This document shows positions 1 to 8,717 of a DNA stretch of 64,000 nt, piece by piece. Numbering within the stretch: position 1 is the first letter of the stretch; the number at the start of each line of letters is the position of its first letter. Below the pieces are notes generated by a model. That model was not told the DNA's origin. It worked only from the letters and a program-made list of their open reading frames with translations, and ran no database searches. The stretch spans positions 7,006,001 to 7,070,000 of the forward strand of contig NZ_JBBODF010000001.1 in the NCBI RefSeq assembly GCF_038002825.1. Direction: 5' to 3'. The position numbers were made by a program, and so were the translations under genes. This DNA comes from Paenibacillus sp. FSL H8-0048 (GTDB lineage: Bacteria; Bacillota; Bacilli; Paenibacillales; Paenibacillaceae).

Positions 1-1004
1 AGGCGATGAGGGAGCCGTGGGAGGAGCTGGAGCTGAAGGCACGGATGCGGCGGATTACAGAGACGCTGGGCAGCTGCCTGCCCCCGGCCTATGAGGAAGC
101 GCTGAAGATATTGTATGCGATAGATAAGGACTGTGTCGGCTTCCCGTATCTGATCTTCCCGGATTTCGTGGAGGTGTATGGCGGAAGTGAGGAGCACTGG
201 GAGCTGTCGATGGAGGCGCTGGAGCGGTTCACCCCGGGGTCCTCGGCCGAATTCGCCGTCAGGCCGTTCCTGCTGCGTGATCCGCAGCGGATGATGGAGC
301 AGATGCTGATCTGGGCGGAGCATCCGGGGGAGCATGTGCGGCGGCTCGCCAGCGAGGGAAGCCGTCCCCGTCTGCCCTGGGGCCAGGCGCTGCCGGTGTT
401 CAAGCGTGACCCGTCTCCGCTATTGCCGCTGCTGGAGAAGCTGAAGGCTGACCCGTCACTCTATGTGCGCAAAAGTGTAGCCAACAGCCTGAACGATATC
501 GCAAAGGATCACCCCGATATCGTCATAGCCACCGCCCGCCGCTGGTTGGGCAGTGACGCGAATACGAACTGGATTGTGCGGCATGGCTGCCGCTCACTGA
601 TCCGCAAGGCCGATCCCGAGATCATGGAGCTGTTCGGATATGCACCGGAGGAGAGCGGCGCCCCGCTGGTCAGCACGGCTGTGTTGGCGGCTGAGCCGCC
701 CGTACTGCGGATCGGGGAACAGTGTGAGCTGCAATACGCTCTGATGATCCGGGAGGGCGGTCCGGTACGCATCCGTATTGAATACGGAATCGACTTCGTC
801 AAGGCCGGCGGCAAGACCTCTCGCAAGCTGTTTCTGTTATCCGACAAAACCGTGCCCGGCGGCACCAGACTCTCCGGTACCCGGACCCACCGCTGGGCCA
901 ACCTGACTACACGCAAGCACTATCCCGGTGCGCATACGATTGTGCTGCTTGTGAATGGGCGGGCTGTTGCCGATACCCTACTACTGCTTGAGCCTGAGTT
1001 ATAA
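1..1004 (+). CDS. DNA alkylation repair protein (AlkD-like HEAT-repeat), 5' end outside window
   Basis: The visible part is about 333 residues of a helical-repeat protein of the AlkD/DNA alkylation repair family, which removes alkylated bases without base flipping. The segment ELKARMRRI near the N-terminus and YVRKSVANSLNDIAKDHP in the middle are characteristic of the HEAT repeats. The C-terminal 100 residues form a beta-rich extension seen in the larger Bacillota members. The frame is open to the left edge and the family normally has about 35 more residues before ELKARMRRI, so the ATG at 6 is probably internal and the true start lies upstream. A hairpin follows at 1038. Confidence 0.85.
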   Translation, partial: AMREPWEELELKARMRRITETLGSCLPPAYEEALKILYAIDKDCVGFPYLIFPDFVEVYGGSEEHWELSMEALERFTPGSSAEFAVRPFLLRDPQRMMEQMLIWAEHPGEHVRRLASEGSRPRLPWGQALPVFKRDPSPLLPLLEKLKADPSLYVRKSVANSLNDIAKDHPDIVIATARRWLGSDANTNWIVRHGCRSLIRKADPEIMELFGYAPEESGAPLVSTAVLAAEPPVLRIGEQCELQYALMIREGGPVRIRIEYGIDFVKAGGKTSRKLFLLSDKTVPGGTRLSGTRTHRWANLTTRKHYPGAHTIVLLVNGRAVADTLLLLEPEL

Positions 1005-1037
1005 GGCGGAGATCGTACAAGTATTCATACCCAAACA

Positions 1038-1084
1038 AAGCGGATGTTCCGGCAGCCAGTTCATGGCTTTCGGGACATCCGCTT
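1038..1084 (+). terminator. Rho-independent terminator after the alkylation repair gene
   Basis: AAGCGGATGT pairs with ACATCCGCTT around an inner stem, followed by a T-rich tail (TCTTCTT). It sits between convergent genes and may serve both strands. Confidence 0.7.
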
Positions 1085-1124
1085 CTTCTTGGGTGCTATT
1101 ATTCGCTAGGCTTGGCTCCGGCTG

Positions 1125-1264
1125 CTAGTCATTAATATTCCCGGCCATTTTCAGCCGTTTGGCAATCTCCTTGAATTCCTCGGCAGAGATGCCCGGTGCG
1201 AATTCTTCCTTCACTTCCGGGGCTTCGGGGATAGGGAAGCCTTTCGGTACACCCTGAATGACCT
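1125..1264 (-). pseudogene. Displaced C-terminal tail of the manganese catalase (out of frame)
   Basis: Read in another frame of the minus strand, this stretch encodes about 45 residues containing EVIQGVPKGFPIPEAPEV and ending GNIND before a TAG at 1125-1127. This is the usual C-terminal tail of Bacillota Mn-catalases. It is separated from the main reading frame by what looks like one missing base near 1265-1275, where GGCTTCCACTAGAG would read on as G-F-P-L-E if one more C were present. Confidence 0.75.
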
Positions 1265-2023
1265 CTAGTGGAAGCCCTCAGGATGGGTACCCTTCCAGAT
1301 CTGGTCAATGGAGCTGAAATCCTTATCGCTCCATGTGTAGAGCTTCGTATGGACGCCCTTTTCCTCATACTTCCTGGCTTCATTGAACGCTTTGTTGTCC
1401 AGGGAAGGAATCGGCACGAGCTTGGTAACATTGACGCCTGTGGCAATCTCCAGCGCCTTGGCGTAAGCGACGACGTGAACGCCCCCGCGGACAAGCAGGA
1501 AGCCGACTACCGCCCGGGCAGCAGGATGGTCGGTCATTTCATAGACCTTCATTTTGTGGGTTCTGGCCCCGCACTCCAGGAAGAAGTTGTGCAGCAAATC
1601 CTCCACCAGGTTGCCGCTGTTGAACACATTGGCTCCGGTCCACGGATTGCCCATCGAATCGAATGGCATGGCCCCCTGTGCGCCTGCCAGGAAATGATAA
1701 GACAGCCGTGCGTCTTTGACATCCCCCAGGGGCGTGGAATCGGGTTTCTTATAGGCCGTGGAACCTCTAAGACATTTGTTCACGGCGTGGGAGACCAGCT
1801 CAACATGGCCCAGCTCCTCGGCGGTAATACTCATCACCAGGTCGTAGAAGGGCTTCAGCTTGTCCTTGGAGCGGAAGTTGAAGGACTGGTACAAGTAGTT
1901 ATTGAGCGTTGACATTTCACCGAATTTGCCCCCGAGCAGCTCCTGTACAGCTGCTGCGGCATTAGGATCTGGTTTCTCGACGTCCGGGATTTCTATCATA
2001 ATCTCGTCCATACGTGTGAACAT
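1265..2023 (-). CDS. Manganese catalase, C-terminally truncated by a frameshift
   Basis: Non-haem di-manganese catalase (2 H2O2 to 2 H2O + O2), related to the spore-coat CotJC and YdbD proteins. Glutamates and histidines expected to hold the dimanganese site are visible in GKFGEMSTLNNYLYQ, TAEELGHVELV, FLECGARTHK and RGGVHVVAYAKALE. The ATG at 2023 is preferred because AGGAGATGAT lies about 8 bases upstream; a longer frame reaching 2059 has no ribosome site. The frame stops after ...THPEGFH, about 45 residues early; the missing tail continues in another frame (1125-1264). The metal site is complete, so activity is possible, but the tail normally contributes to subunit packing. Confidence 0.85.
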   Translation of the reverse strand: MFTRMDEIMIEIPDVEKPDPNAAAAVQELLGGKFGEMSTLNNYLYQSFNFRSKDKLKPFYDLVMSITAEELGHVELVSHAVNKCLRGSTAYKKPDSTPLGDVKDARLSYHFLAGAQGAMPFDSMGNPWTGANVFNSGNLVEDLLHNFFLECGARTHKMKVYEMTDHPAARAVVGFLLVRGGVHVVAYAKALEIATGVNVTKLVPIPSLDNKAFNEARKYEEKGVHTKLYTWSDKDFSSIDQIWKGTHPEGFH

Positions 2024-2097
2024 GGTGATTATCATCTCCTCAGCAATAGGTGTAAGCATACTTGTCTATCTTACACCTATTTCCAGTTCTTCAAACA

Positions 2098-3459
2098 TCA
2101 CCGCTGAGGAAGCTGAACATGCAGTTCATGATTGTTCTTCGGCTGCTGCGAGGCCATTTTCAAGACATAGCTTCTCATTCCGCCCGCCGGAGCATCCTGC
2201 CAGAGCCGGTAGCCTTCTGCAGCGGTCACGGCAGCATTGCCCGTACTGGCAGAGCCTGCGAAGTAATTCTCGTTCAGCCTTCCGACAACGTCAGCCATTT
2301 GCTTCAGCTCAGTCTCGGTATAACTGGCGTAAGCGGGATCTTCAGCCAGACGGGAATAACTCCGGGTGGCAGACCGCTTACGGAAATTGGCTTCACTGTA
2401 AGCCCTGAAGCCCAGCAGGTTCGGATCGGTATTGCCTGTGGCTGCGGCCCATTGCTCCATCCCTAATCTTGCAGTGCTGTAATCCAGAGTCTGACGGGCG
2501 GAGGAATAGGTTAAGAGCCCGTATTGATGGGGGAAAACAGACAAAGCATTGCTGGCAATGTCATAGATGCGCTCCCCGTCATGACTGTATTCACTGATAT
2601 CCTGAATGTGTATATGCCCGCTGAGAGCGGTCCGCACACCGTTCTTCATCAAGGCATCTGTAACCTTGACATGGTCCTCTACAGTGAAGCCCTCCTGAAT
2701 GAATTCACTGTGATTCAGCAGGCTGTGATGCATGACCGTCACGAGCTGCGCGCCTGCGGCAGCGGCCTTCGCGCCGCAGGTGGCGATCCACTCCAGGGTC
2801 CGGTCACTGAACCGCCCCTCCAGCTGGGGATGGCCCAGCGCTTTATTGTCTCCGTACTGTGCAGTATCCAGCATGAGCAGCCACAGCTGCTCCGACGGGG
2901 CAGCCAGATAGCTTAGCGAATCCTCGTCTCTCAGCAGGGCTTCATCATAGCCGAAGCCGCCATAGATTTTGCTGAAGGCCTTGGCGCTCACGGAATCTGC
3001 GGCGTATTGGCGCTTATCGCGGAAGCTCCGGGCCCAGGGATTCTGGATATCATGATTGCCCGGGATCACATAGATCCGGGTTCCGGTGTCTTGCTCGATG
3101 CGCTTCAGATGTCCGGCCAGCTCCTTATGGCTGGCTTCTTCCCCGTTGTTGCTGAGGTCCCCGCTGATAATCACCACATCCGGCTTGCGGATTCCGATAT
3201 CATAGCCCAGCGCCTCCATCATCTCCTTGCTGTAGCCAAGCTGCTTGCCGTCACCGGCAGCCAGAAACTGCTGGAAGGCAGGACCGAGATCCCTAAGCTC
3301 CTGCGCTAAATAATGGGTATCACTCGTTGTCAGAATACTGAGATCATGACCGGACTGAATCCGGTATTGCGGCTCCGTCTGCGCCGCATCCTGTCCGTTA
3401 CAGGAGGAGAGCATCAGGAGCAGAAGAGGAAGGATAGCATACTTACGGATGAACTTCAT
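2098..3459 (-). CDS. Secreted lipoprotein metallophosphoesterase (calcineurin-like)
   Basis: About 453 residues. The N-terminus MKFIRKYAILPLLLLMLSSC is a lipoprotein signal with the modified Cys at about residue 20, so it should be anchored outside the membrane. The metallophosphoesterase signature motifs occur in order: SDTH, GDLSNNG, GNHD, MHHS and SGHIHIQ, giving a two-metal active site. The substrate cannot be told from sequence. The start at 3459 follows AGAGGTG; an upstream in-frame ATG at 3480 lacks a ribosome site. It lies 93 bases after another lipoprotein gene on the same strand, with a hairpin between. Confidence 0.85.
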   Translation of the reverse strand: MKFIRKYAILPLLLLMLSSCNGQDAAQTEPQYRIQSGHDLSILTTSDTHYLAQELRDLGPAFQQFLAAGDGKQLGYSKEMMEALGYDIGIRKPDVVIISGDLSNNGEEASHKELAGHLKRIEQDTGTRIYVIPGNHDIQNPWARSFRDKRQYAADSVSAKAFSKIYGGFGYDEALLRDEDSLSYLAAPSEQLWLLMLDTAQYGDNKALGHPQLEGRFSDRTLEWIATCGAKAAAAGAQLVTVMHHSLLNHSEFIQEGFTVEDHVKVTDALMKNGVRTALSGHIHIQDISEYSHDGERIYDIASNALSVFPHQYGLLTYSSARQTLDYSTARLGMEQWAAATGNTDPNLLGFRAYSEANFRKRSATRSYSRLAEDPAYASYTETELKQMADVVGRLNENYFAGSASTGNAAVTAAEGYRLWQDAPAGGMRSYVLKMASQQPKNNHELHVQLPQR

Positions 3460-3499
3460 CAGGTCAGCACCTCTTTTCATGGGTAACAATGTACAAATA

Positions 3500-3538
3500 G
3501 GGTGTTCTCCCCGGCCGCTTGCCCGAAGAGGAACACCC
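3500..3538 (-). terminator. Hairpin between the two lipoprotein genes
   Basis: GGGTGTTC at 3500-3507 pairs with GAACACCC at 3531-3538. On the minus strand it is followed by a weak TATTTG tail, so it may be a leaky terminator lowering expression of the phosphoesterase. Confidence 0.45.
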
Positions 3539-3552
3539 CGCACCCTGCTGCA

Positions 3553-4107
3553 TTATTTTTTCACTTCAGTGACGCCGGTTACCTTACCCTGGTCTGCTGC
3601 GGAATAGGTAGCCTGGTATTTGTCATCTGAGAAATAGACATTGCCTTCAATGGTGGCATTCACGACGGCGAAGCCGTTAGCCTCCACATAGACATCACCC
3701 ACAAAGGTCCCTCCCTGAATCCGGGCATTCTCACTGCGGACCGTCAATTTCGGGGCGGTGAGCTTGAAGGAGTTCGTGATGTTGTGATCGGCATCCTGGG
3801 TATAGAGCGCGATTTTGCGGGCAGGCTCTTCCTTATGGATGAATTGTCCGTCGAGCACAAGCTCCTCGGAGAAGCTCAGGTCCTTCAGCGTAGCTGCAAT
3901 CCAGGTGCCGTCTTTGCTGATCGCCTTCTTGAAGGCTTCCCCGTTATCGACTACCGAAGCCGAAGTGACTGCATCCGGTGCAGCGGTAGCCGCCGTATTG
4001 CTCGTGTTCGCTGCTGTGCCAGTGTTGCCTGCATTTTTGTTTGCGTTGCCGCAGCCGATGAGCAGGGTCAGGGTGAATGCCGCAAGTATTACTGCGATTT
4101 TTCTCAT
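3553..4107 (-). CDS. Hypothetical lipoprotein, possible polymer-forming fold
   Basis: 184 residues. MRKIAVILAAFTLTLLIGC is a clear lipoprotein signal; an Asn/Thr/Ala-rich linker follows to about residue 50. The C-terminal half (KLTVRSENARIQGGTFVGD, VYVEANGFAVVNATIEGNVY) has the short repeated beta-strand rhythm of right-handed beta-helix or bactofilin-like domains. This is inference from pattern, not a family match. Start supported by GGAGGTTATTAC upstream. It faces the TetR gene across a region with two matching operator-like sites, so TetR may control it. Confidence 0.6.
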   Translation of the reverse strand: MRKIAVILAAFTLTLLIGCGNANKNAGNTGTAANTSNTAATAAPDAVTSASVVDNGEAFKKAISKDGTWIAATLKDLSFSEELVLDGQFIHKEEPARKIALYTQDADHNITNSFKLTAPKLTVRSENARIQGGTFVGDVYVEANGFAVVNATIEGNVYFSDDKYQATYSAADQGKVTGVTEVKK

Positions 4108-4159
4108 GTAATAACCTCCTTGGGGTGTGTAATGCTGATGGTATTTTCCTTAAAATTAA

Positions 4160-4232
4160 TATAGAATGATTGGTGCGGAATTGATGTGATCTAGTTAACA
4201 TGGCTACAATAATATTTACCGATCGTTCTATA
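4160..4232. promoter_or_regulatory. Pair of inverted TetR-operator-like sites in a divergent intergenic region
   Basis: TATAGAATGATTGGT at 4160-4174 and, inverted, ACCGATCGTTCTATA at 4218-4232 (reverse complement TATAGAACGATCGGT) match at 13 of 15 positions. The second also sits inside TTTACC...GGTAAA. They lie between the divergent lipoprotein and TetR genes, one near each promoter. Confidence 0.5.
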
Positions 4233-4265
4233 AATGGTAAAATAGACCGCGAAAGGAGCATGATC

Positions 4266-4841
4266 ATGGCGCGAAGCAAAGAGTTTGACATTGATGATGT
4301 ATTGCTCAAGGCAATGACGATTTTCTGGCAGCAGGGCTATGAGAAGACCTCCATGCAGGATCTTGTAACCGGTATGGGAATTCATAAGCGAAGCATGTAT
4401 GACACCTTTGGAGACAAGCATACCTTATATATAAAAGCGCTGGAGCGCTTTGCATCCCTTCAAAGCTCCCGGATGGAGAGCCGGATCGAGGGCATCACCT
4501 CCGCCAAGGCAGCTATCCGCCTATTATTCGAAGCCACAATTCACAGAAGTGAAGAGGAGCCGAAGGGCTGTATGCTGGTGAATACGGCAGTGGAACTGTC
4601 GGGTCATGATCCGGAGGCTGCCGGCCGGGCGAATGAGGCTTTTCTGAATACAGAGAGTTTAATTGAGCGGCTGATCCTGCACGGACAGGAGACCGGAGAA
4701 CTCTCCTCCCGGCATCCGGCTCCGGCACTGGCTGCTTATCTGCATAATGCCCTGGTAGGTCTGCGGGTTATGGTCAAGGCAACACAGGATACGGGCAAGC
4801 TCCAGACCATTGCCGATACGACACTTGCTGTGCTGGACTAA
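4266..4841 (+). CDS. TetR/AcrR family transcriptional regulator
   Basis: 191 residues. The N-terminal helix-turn-helix is visible at about residues 8-50 (DIDDVLLKAMTIFWQQGYEKTS, then GIHKRSMYDTFGDK). The remainder is the helical ligand-binding domain, including the GCMLVNTAVEL segment typical of TetR_C subfamilies that sense small reactive or aromatic compounds. ATG 4266 is chosen because AAGGAG at 4253-4258 is 7 bases upstream; the ATG at 4260 is too close and 4200 has no ribosome site. Operator-like repeats in the leader suggest autoregulation. The effector is unknown. Confidence 0.85.
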   Translation: MARSKEFDIDDVLLKAMTIFWQQGYEKTSMQDLVTGMGIHKRSMYDTFGDKHTLYIKALERFASLQSSRMESRIEGITSAKAAIRLLFEATIHRSEEEPKGCMLVNTAVELSGHDPEAAGRANEAFLNTESLIERLILHGQETGELSSRHPAPALAAYLHNALVGLRVMVKATQDTGKLQTIADTTLAVLD

Positions 4842-4997
4842 GCTGCCGTATTAGTATGAACGCGCCTGCCGGTAATTATCCAATAGATATTCGGGCTGGC
4901 AGCAGGCGTGCGAGTGTATTCAGGCTTCAATATGAACGCGGTAGGCATTACAATATTATTCTGGTTGAGGTGACACCGGCAGGAGGTAGCAAGAGGA

Positions 4998-5663
4998 ATG
5001 GCGAAGCAGAAATACTACGTAGTATGGGAAGGTAAGAAGCCCGGAGTCTACACTACATGGGCGGAATGCCAGGCGCAGACCGATCATTATACCGGAGCGA
5101 AATATAAGTCCTATGAGAGCAAGGCGGCTGCTGAGACAGCCTTCAAGGCAGGCTGGAAGGGCAACTGGGGAACGGGTTCGGCAGCTTCAGGGGCATCCGG
5201 CACAAGTAAGTCAGGCAAGTCCTGGAGCCGCAGTGCCGGAGTGGAGACGTCTGAGGAGATCGATTATGACAGCATCTCCGTGGATGTAGGCACCCGTGGA
5301 AATCCCGGACCCGTCGAATACAAAGGCGTGGATACCCAGACCGGGGATGTGATTTTCTCCTGCGGTCCGATCCGTAAAGGGACCAATAACCTCGGAGAGT
5401 TCCTGGCGATTGTGCATGCGCTGGCTCATCTTAAGCAGGAGGGCAGCAGCAAGACGGTGTATAGTGATTCTGTTAATGCAATGAAATGGGTCAAGCAGAA
5501 AAAGGTGGCCACGACCTTGCCCCGGGATGCCTCTACGGAGGAGATCTGGCAACTGATTGACCGGGCGGAGAGCTGGCTGCGGAACCACACTTATGACAAC
5601 AAGGTGCTGAAATGGCAGACGAAGTCATGGGGCGAGATCAAAGCGGACTATGGCCGCAAATAA
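4998..5663 (+). CDS. rnhA: Ribonuclease H1 with N-terminal hybrid-binding domain
   Basis: 221 residues. Residues 1-55 form the RNase H1 hybrid-binding (caulimovirus viroplasmin-like) domain: KYYVVWEGKKPGVYTTW and a central GAKYKSYESKAAAETAF. A Gly/Ser linker follows, then the catalytic fold with the acidic residues in SVDVGTRGNPGP, NNLGEFLAI, VYSDSVNA and IKADYGRK (D-E-D-D). It cleaves RNA in RNA-DNA hybrids. AGGAGGT lies 17 bases before the ATG and AAGAGG nearer. The uracil-DNA glycosylase gene follows. Confidence 0.88.
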   Translation: MAKQKYYVVWEGKKPGVYTTWAECQAQTDHYTGAKYKSYESKAAAETAFKAGWKGNWGTGSAASGASGTSKSGKSWSRSAGVETSEEIDYDSISVDVGTRGNPGPVEYKGVDTQTGDVIFSCGPIRKGTNNLGEFLAIVHALAHLKQEGSSKTVYSDSVNAMKWVKQKKVATTLPRDASTEEIWQLIDRAESWLRNHTYDNKVLKWQTKSWGEIKADYGRK

Positions 5664-5734
5664 GTTCCTTTTATTCTGGTTAATAACGGGTAATGAAACA
5701 ATACTACTATCAAGGCAATTGGGAGGAGAACAGG

Positions 5735-6403
5735 ATGTTTGGCAATGATTGGGATGAAGTGCTTCAGGAAGAGACACAGAAGCCTTACTTCGAGGAATTA
5801 CGCTATGCACTGGCACGCGAGTACAAGCAGTATACAGTCTATCCCCCGAAGGACAAGCTGTTCTCGGCGCTGAAGCTGACGCCTTACAGTAAGACCCGGG
5901 TAGTCATTCTTGGACAGGACCCGTATCACGGCGCAGGACAGGCCCATGGCCTTAGCTTCTCGGTAGAGCCGGGCGTAAGGATTCCGCCGTCACTCCGCAA
6001 TATCTATGCGGAGCTGCATAGTGATCTCGGTGTGGAGGTGCCGGGTCACGGATCGCTGCTGCACTGGGCGGAAGAAGGTGTGCTGATGCTTAACGCAGTG
6101 CTGACAGTACGCGAGGGCCAGCCGAATTCGCATAAAGGTCTGGGCTGGGAGACCTTTACGGATGCCATTATGGAGAAGCTGAACGAGCGGACAGAACCGA
6201 TGGTCTTCATCCTGTGGGGCAGTCATGCCCAGCTCAAAGGCGCGGTAGTGGACCGCAGCAGACATAAGGTGATCCAGTCTCCGCATCCGAGCCCGTTCTC
6301 TGCACACCGCGGATTTCTCGGCAGCCGCCCGTTCTCTCAGGCCAACCAGTATCTGGAGCAGCATGGGCTTAAGGGTATAGACTGGTCCATACCAAAGGTA
6401 TAA
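5735..6403 (+). CDS. ung: Uracil-DNA glycosylase, family 1
   Basis: 222 residues, normal for the family. It removes uracil from DNA to start base-excision repair. Motifs: GQDPYHGAGQAHGLSFSV (water-activating Asp and uracil-pocket Tyr), LMLNAVLTV, and HPSPFSAHRGF (DNA-intercalating loop with the catalytic His). The ATG at 5735 follows GGGAGGAG by 6 bases; a longer frame from 5693 has no such site. The RNase H gene is just upstream. Confidence 0.93.
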   Translation: MFGNDWDEVLQEETQKPYFEELRYALAREYKQYTVYPPKDKLFSALKLTPYSKTRVVILGQDPYHGAGQAHGLSFSVEPGVRIPPSLRNIYAELHSDLGVEVPGHGSLLHWAEEGVLMLNAVLTVREGQPNSHKGLGWETFTDAIMEKLNERTEPMVFILWGSHAQLKGAVVDRSRHKVIQSPHPSPFSAHRGFLGSRPFSQANQYLEQHGLKGIDWSIPKV

Positions 6404-6434
6404 GTAGTTCAGGCACAGGGAAGGGCGTGGAGCC

Positions 6435-6839
6435 ATGAAGCATTGGGTTGGCAGACCGGTCATTATGTACTGCGGCGAGCAGCCATATACGATCATGAAA
6501 GGCGTTCTGCGCAGATGGGATCTTGCAGCTTCGGTAGCCGTCATCGGGCATCAGGAGATTGCCGTCCCTTTCCGCGATATTGTGTACATCAAAGCCTTGG
6601 CTCCCAAAGAGAGGGCATTGCCCCCGGTTCTCCATTCGGTCGGCTATATCATGACAGAACGTCTGCAGTTTGATAATGCCGTGTATTTCAAATCAGCGGT
6701 TACTGTCTGGAAGGGGGACCAGCTGGTGGCGTTCAATGCGACGATCATCGCACATACCAAAGGCTCCGTGACACTGCGTGACGGGCAGAACCTGCCTAAG
6801 GGCAACCACATCTTCGTGGTCCGTTCGCTGCGCGGCTGA
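6435..6839 (+). CDS. Conserved hypothetical protein
   Basis: 134 residues, no recognised domain, signal peptide or membrane segment. The sequence looks like a small all-beta protein (alternating strands such as IMYCGEQPYTIMKGVL and IAVPFRDIVYIKAL). It follows ung by 31 bases and ends before a strong terminator, so the two may be co-transcribed. No function can be given. Confidence 0.6.
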   Translation: MKHWVGRPVIMYCGEQPYTIMKGVLRRWDLAASVAVIGHQEIAVPFRDIVYIKALAPKERALPPVLHSVGYIMTERLQFDNAVYFKSAVTVWKGDQLVAFNATIIAHTKGSVTLRDGQNLPKGNHIFVVRSLRG

Positions 6840-6870
6840 GGTCTGGATACGTCCAAGCATGTACATGACA

Positions 6871-6907
6871 AGCCCTCCGGCGCTAAGATGCGCCGGAGGG
6901 CTTTTTG
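6871..6907. terminator. Bidirectional terminator
   Basis: AGCCCTCCGGCG at 6871-6882 pairs perfectly with CGCCGGAGGGCT at 6891-6902, followed by T5. It lies between convergent genes. Confidence 0.9.
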
Positions 6908-6914
6908 TTAACTA

Positions 6915-8051
6915 TTATAGCTTATCGTCCTTGACGATCTCAATCTCAATCCCGGGCGGAGCACCGGGCTCAGGGACGGGTTGATCCACCCGTTCGGCGA
7001 CAATGATCTCGTAAATGCGCAGGAAAATGATTTTGATAATCATATAGACCGGAAGCGCAATGAGGACGCCGATCAGGCCGTAGAAGTCGCCACCCACGAG
7101 TACAAGCAGCACTGTGGTCAGCGGATGCACATCCAGCGACTTGCCGTAGATGACCGGGGACAGCACGTTATCCTGAATCTGCTGCGCGATCAGAATGACG
7201 ACGGCTGACCATATAGCCATAGAAGGTGATTCAATGAACCCCACGATAATCACCGGAACCGCCGCCAGCAGCGAGCCTACATAAGGAATGAAATTCAGCG
7301 GGATGGAAATCAAGGCGAGCAGCAGGGAATAAGGCAGACCGATCAGCAAAAAGCCGATATACAGCAAGATGCCCAGCACCACATTAAGCAGGACGCGTGT
7401 AACGATGAAGCCGCTGAGTGCAGAGTCAATATCCTTGAACATCTCCTGGCCTTCCTTGCGGTACTTTCTCGGGATCAGTCCCTGAAGAATCGGAGACAGC
7501 TTGTGGCCGTCCTTCAGCATATAGTAAAGAATAATCGGCAGCGTGGCGATTACCACGACAATACTGGAGATCACTGCGATCAGATTGGACATCGAATTAG
7601 TTACCCAGGTAATGACATTGTTCAAATACTCCGTCAGGCGTGTGGTCACATCCGTATCACCCTTGAAGAAGCGGGAGAGCGACGGATCATTCTGGAGCTT
7701 GTTGAACTGATTCTGTATACCCTCGACCAGATAGGGCGTATTGTCGATGAAGTTCTGGATCTGCTCGCGCAGTGTAGGCCAGACCAGTACCCAGAATAGG
7801 ACGAACAGTCCGGCGAACACAAGATAGATCAGCAGCACGGACAGCCCGCGGTTTACATTTTTGGTACCCAGATAGTTGACGATCGGCCGCAGCAGATAAT
7901 ACATGAAGCCCGACAGCATCATCGGTACGAGCAGCAATTGAATAATAGATACCAGCGGTGTGAACAGAAAAATGACCTTCGACCCCAGGTACAGAATCGT
8001 CAAAAAGGCGATAATGGCCAGGCAAGTCCGGAAATACTTGCTTTGAAGCAC
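6915..8051 (-). CDS. AI-2E family transporter (PerM/YtvI-like membrane protein)
   Basis: 378 residues with about eight hydrophobic segments and the family pattern: paired N-terminal helices, a long soluble loop (about 95-145), and the conserved LISIPLNFIPYVGSLLAAVPV and DNVLSPVIYGKSLDVHPL segments near the C-terminus. Members include the AI-2 exporter TqsA and Na+/H+ antiporter-like proteins; the substrate here is unknown. It is a single-gene unit converging on the terminator at 6871. Confidence 0.85.
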   Translation of the reverse strand: MLQSKYFRTCLAIIAFLTILYLGSKVIFLFTPLVSIIQLLLVPMMLSGFMYYLLRPIVNYLGTKNVNRGLSVLLIYLVFAGLFVLFWVLVWPTLREQIQNFIDNTPYLVEGIQNQFNKLQNDPSLSRFFKGDTDVTTRLTEYLNNVITWVTNSMSNLIAVISSIVVVIATLPIILYYMLKDGHKLSPILQGLIPRKYRKEGQEMFKDIDSALSGFIVTRVLLNVVLGILLYIGFLLIGLPYSLLLALISIPLNFIPYVGSLLAAVPVIIVGFIESPSMAIWSAVVILIAQQIQDNVLSPVIYGKSLDVHPLTTVLLVLVGGDFYGLIGVLIALPVYMIIKIIFLRIYEIIVAERVDQPVPEPGAPPGIEIEIVKDDKL

Positions 8052-8223
8052 AGGCAGCCCCCCTATCTCTTAAGTTATGTTTATATTTATGTATACGTAT
8101 CTTTATAACCGAATTAGAAGAGATTGATTCACGACCGGCAGGAGCCGCTGCTGTTAGCAAGATTCAAGGCAGGTTCAATCCCCAGGCAGAGTGGTAATAT
8201 CGCAGTAACAGGAGGGATGCGGC

Positions 8224-8691
8224 ATGCCAACATTGATATTGGGGATTTTTGGACACCGGAGTGATGCGGTGCTGGCGATCGGGGAATTGAAGGAGAACGG
8301 GATCAAGGCGAAGCATATCTCAGCTGTCACGAAGCAGAAGAACACGCTTGAGATCATCAGCCAGGATGCCGGAATCGGGGATGTGGAGACAGGGCAGGGG
8401 AATAAGGGCTTGTTCGGCACAGCACGCGGGCTCGGGGTAGGTCTGGACATGGTGGCCGATTCAGCGGTCGCAGCAGGTCCGGCAGCCCGCAAGCTGGCGG
8501 GAGCGGATCTTGAGACAGACGGGCTTGCAGTCAGCCTGATCGGGATGGGAATTCCGCAAGAGGATGCGCAGGCTTATGCGAAGCATGCCGATCTGGAGCA
8601 TATTATTGTCATTGTCCTTCTGCCCGAAGAGGAGCTGCGGGAGAAGGTGCAGGCCATATTTGCAAAGCACGAGGTCATACCTTTGAAGTAA
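8224..8691 (+). CDS. YflT-like general stress domain protein (hypothetical)
   Basis: 155 residues. The N-terminus (LILGIFGHRSDAVLAIGELKENGIKAKHISAV) has the alpha/beta start of heat-induced stress proteins of the YflT/17M type. A glycine-rich middle (LFGTARGLGVGLDMVADSAVAAGPAA) and an acidic C-terminal helix follow. GGAGGGATG precedes the ATG. The product is likely cytoplasmic and its role unknown. Confidence 0.55.
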   Translation: MPTLILGIFGHRSDAVLAIGELKENGIKAKHISAVTKQKNTLEIISQDAGIGDVETGQGNKGLFGTARGLGVGLDMVADSAVAAGPAARKLAGADLETDGLAVSLIGMGIPQEDAQAYAKHADLEHIIVIVLLPEEELREKVQAIFAKHEVIPLK

Positions 8692-8717
8692 GTGAAGGGT
8701 TCAGACAAAATAAACGT

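Noticed and set aside
4842-4997. Long-loop inverted repeat CGCGCCTGC / GCAGGCGTGCG as terminator of tetR
   Set aside because: The loop is about 30 bases and there is no T-tract; not convincing.
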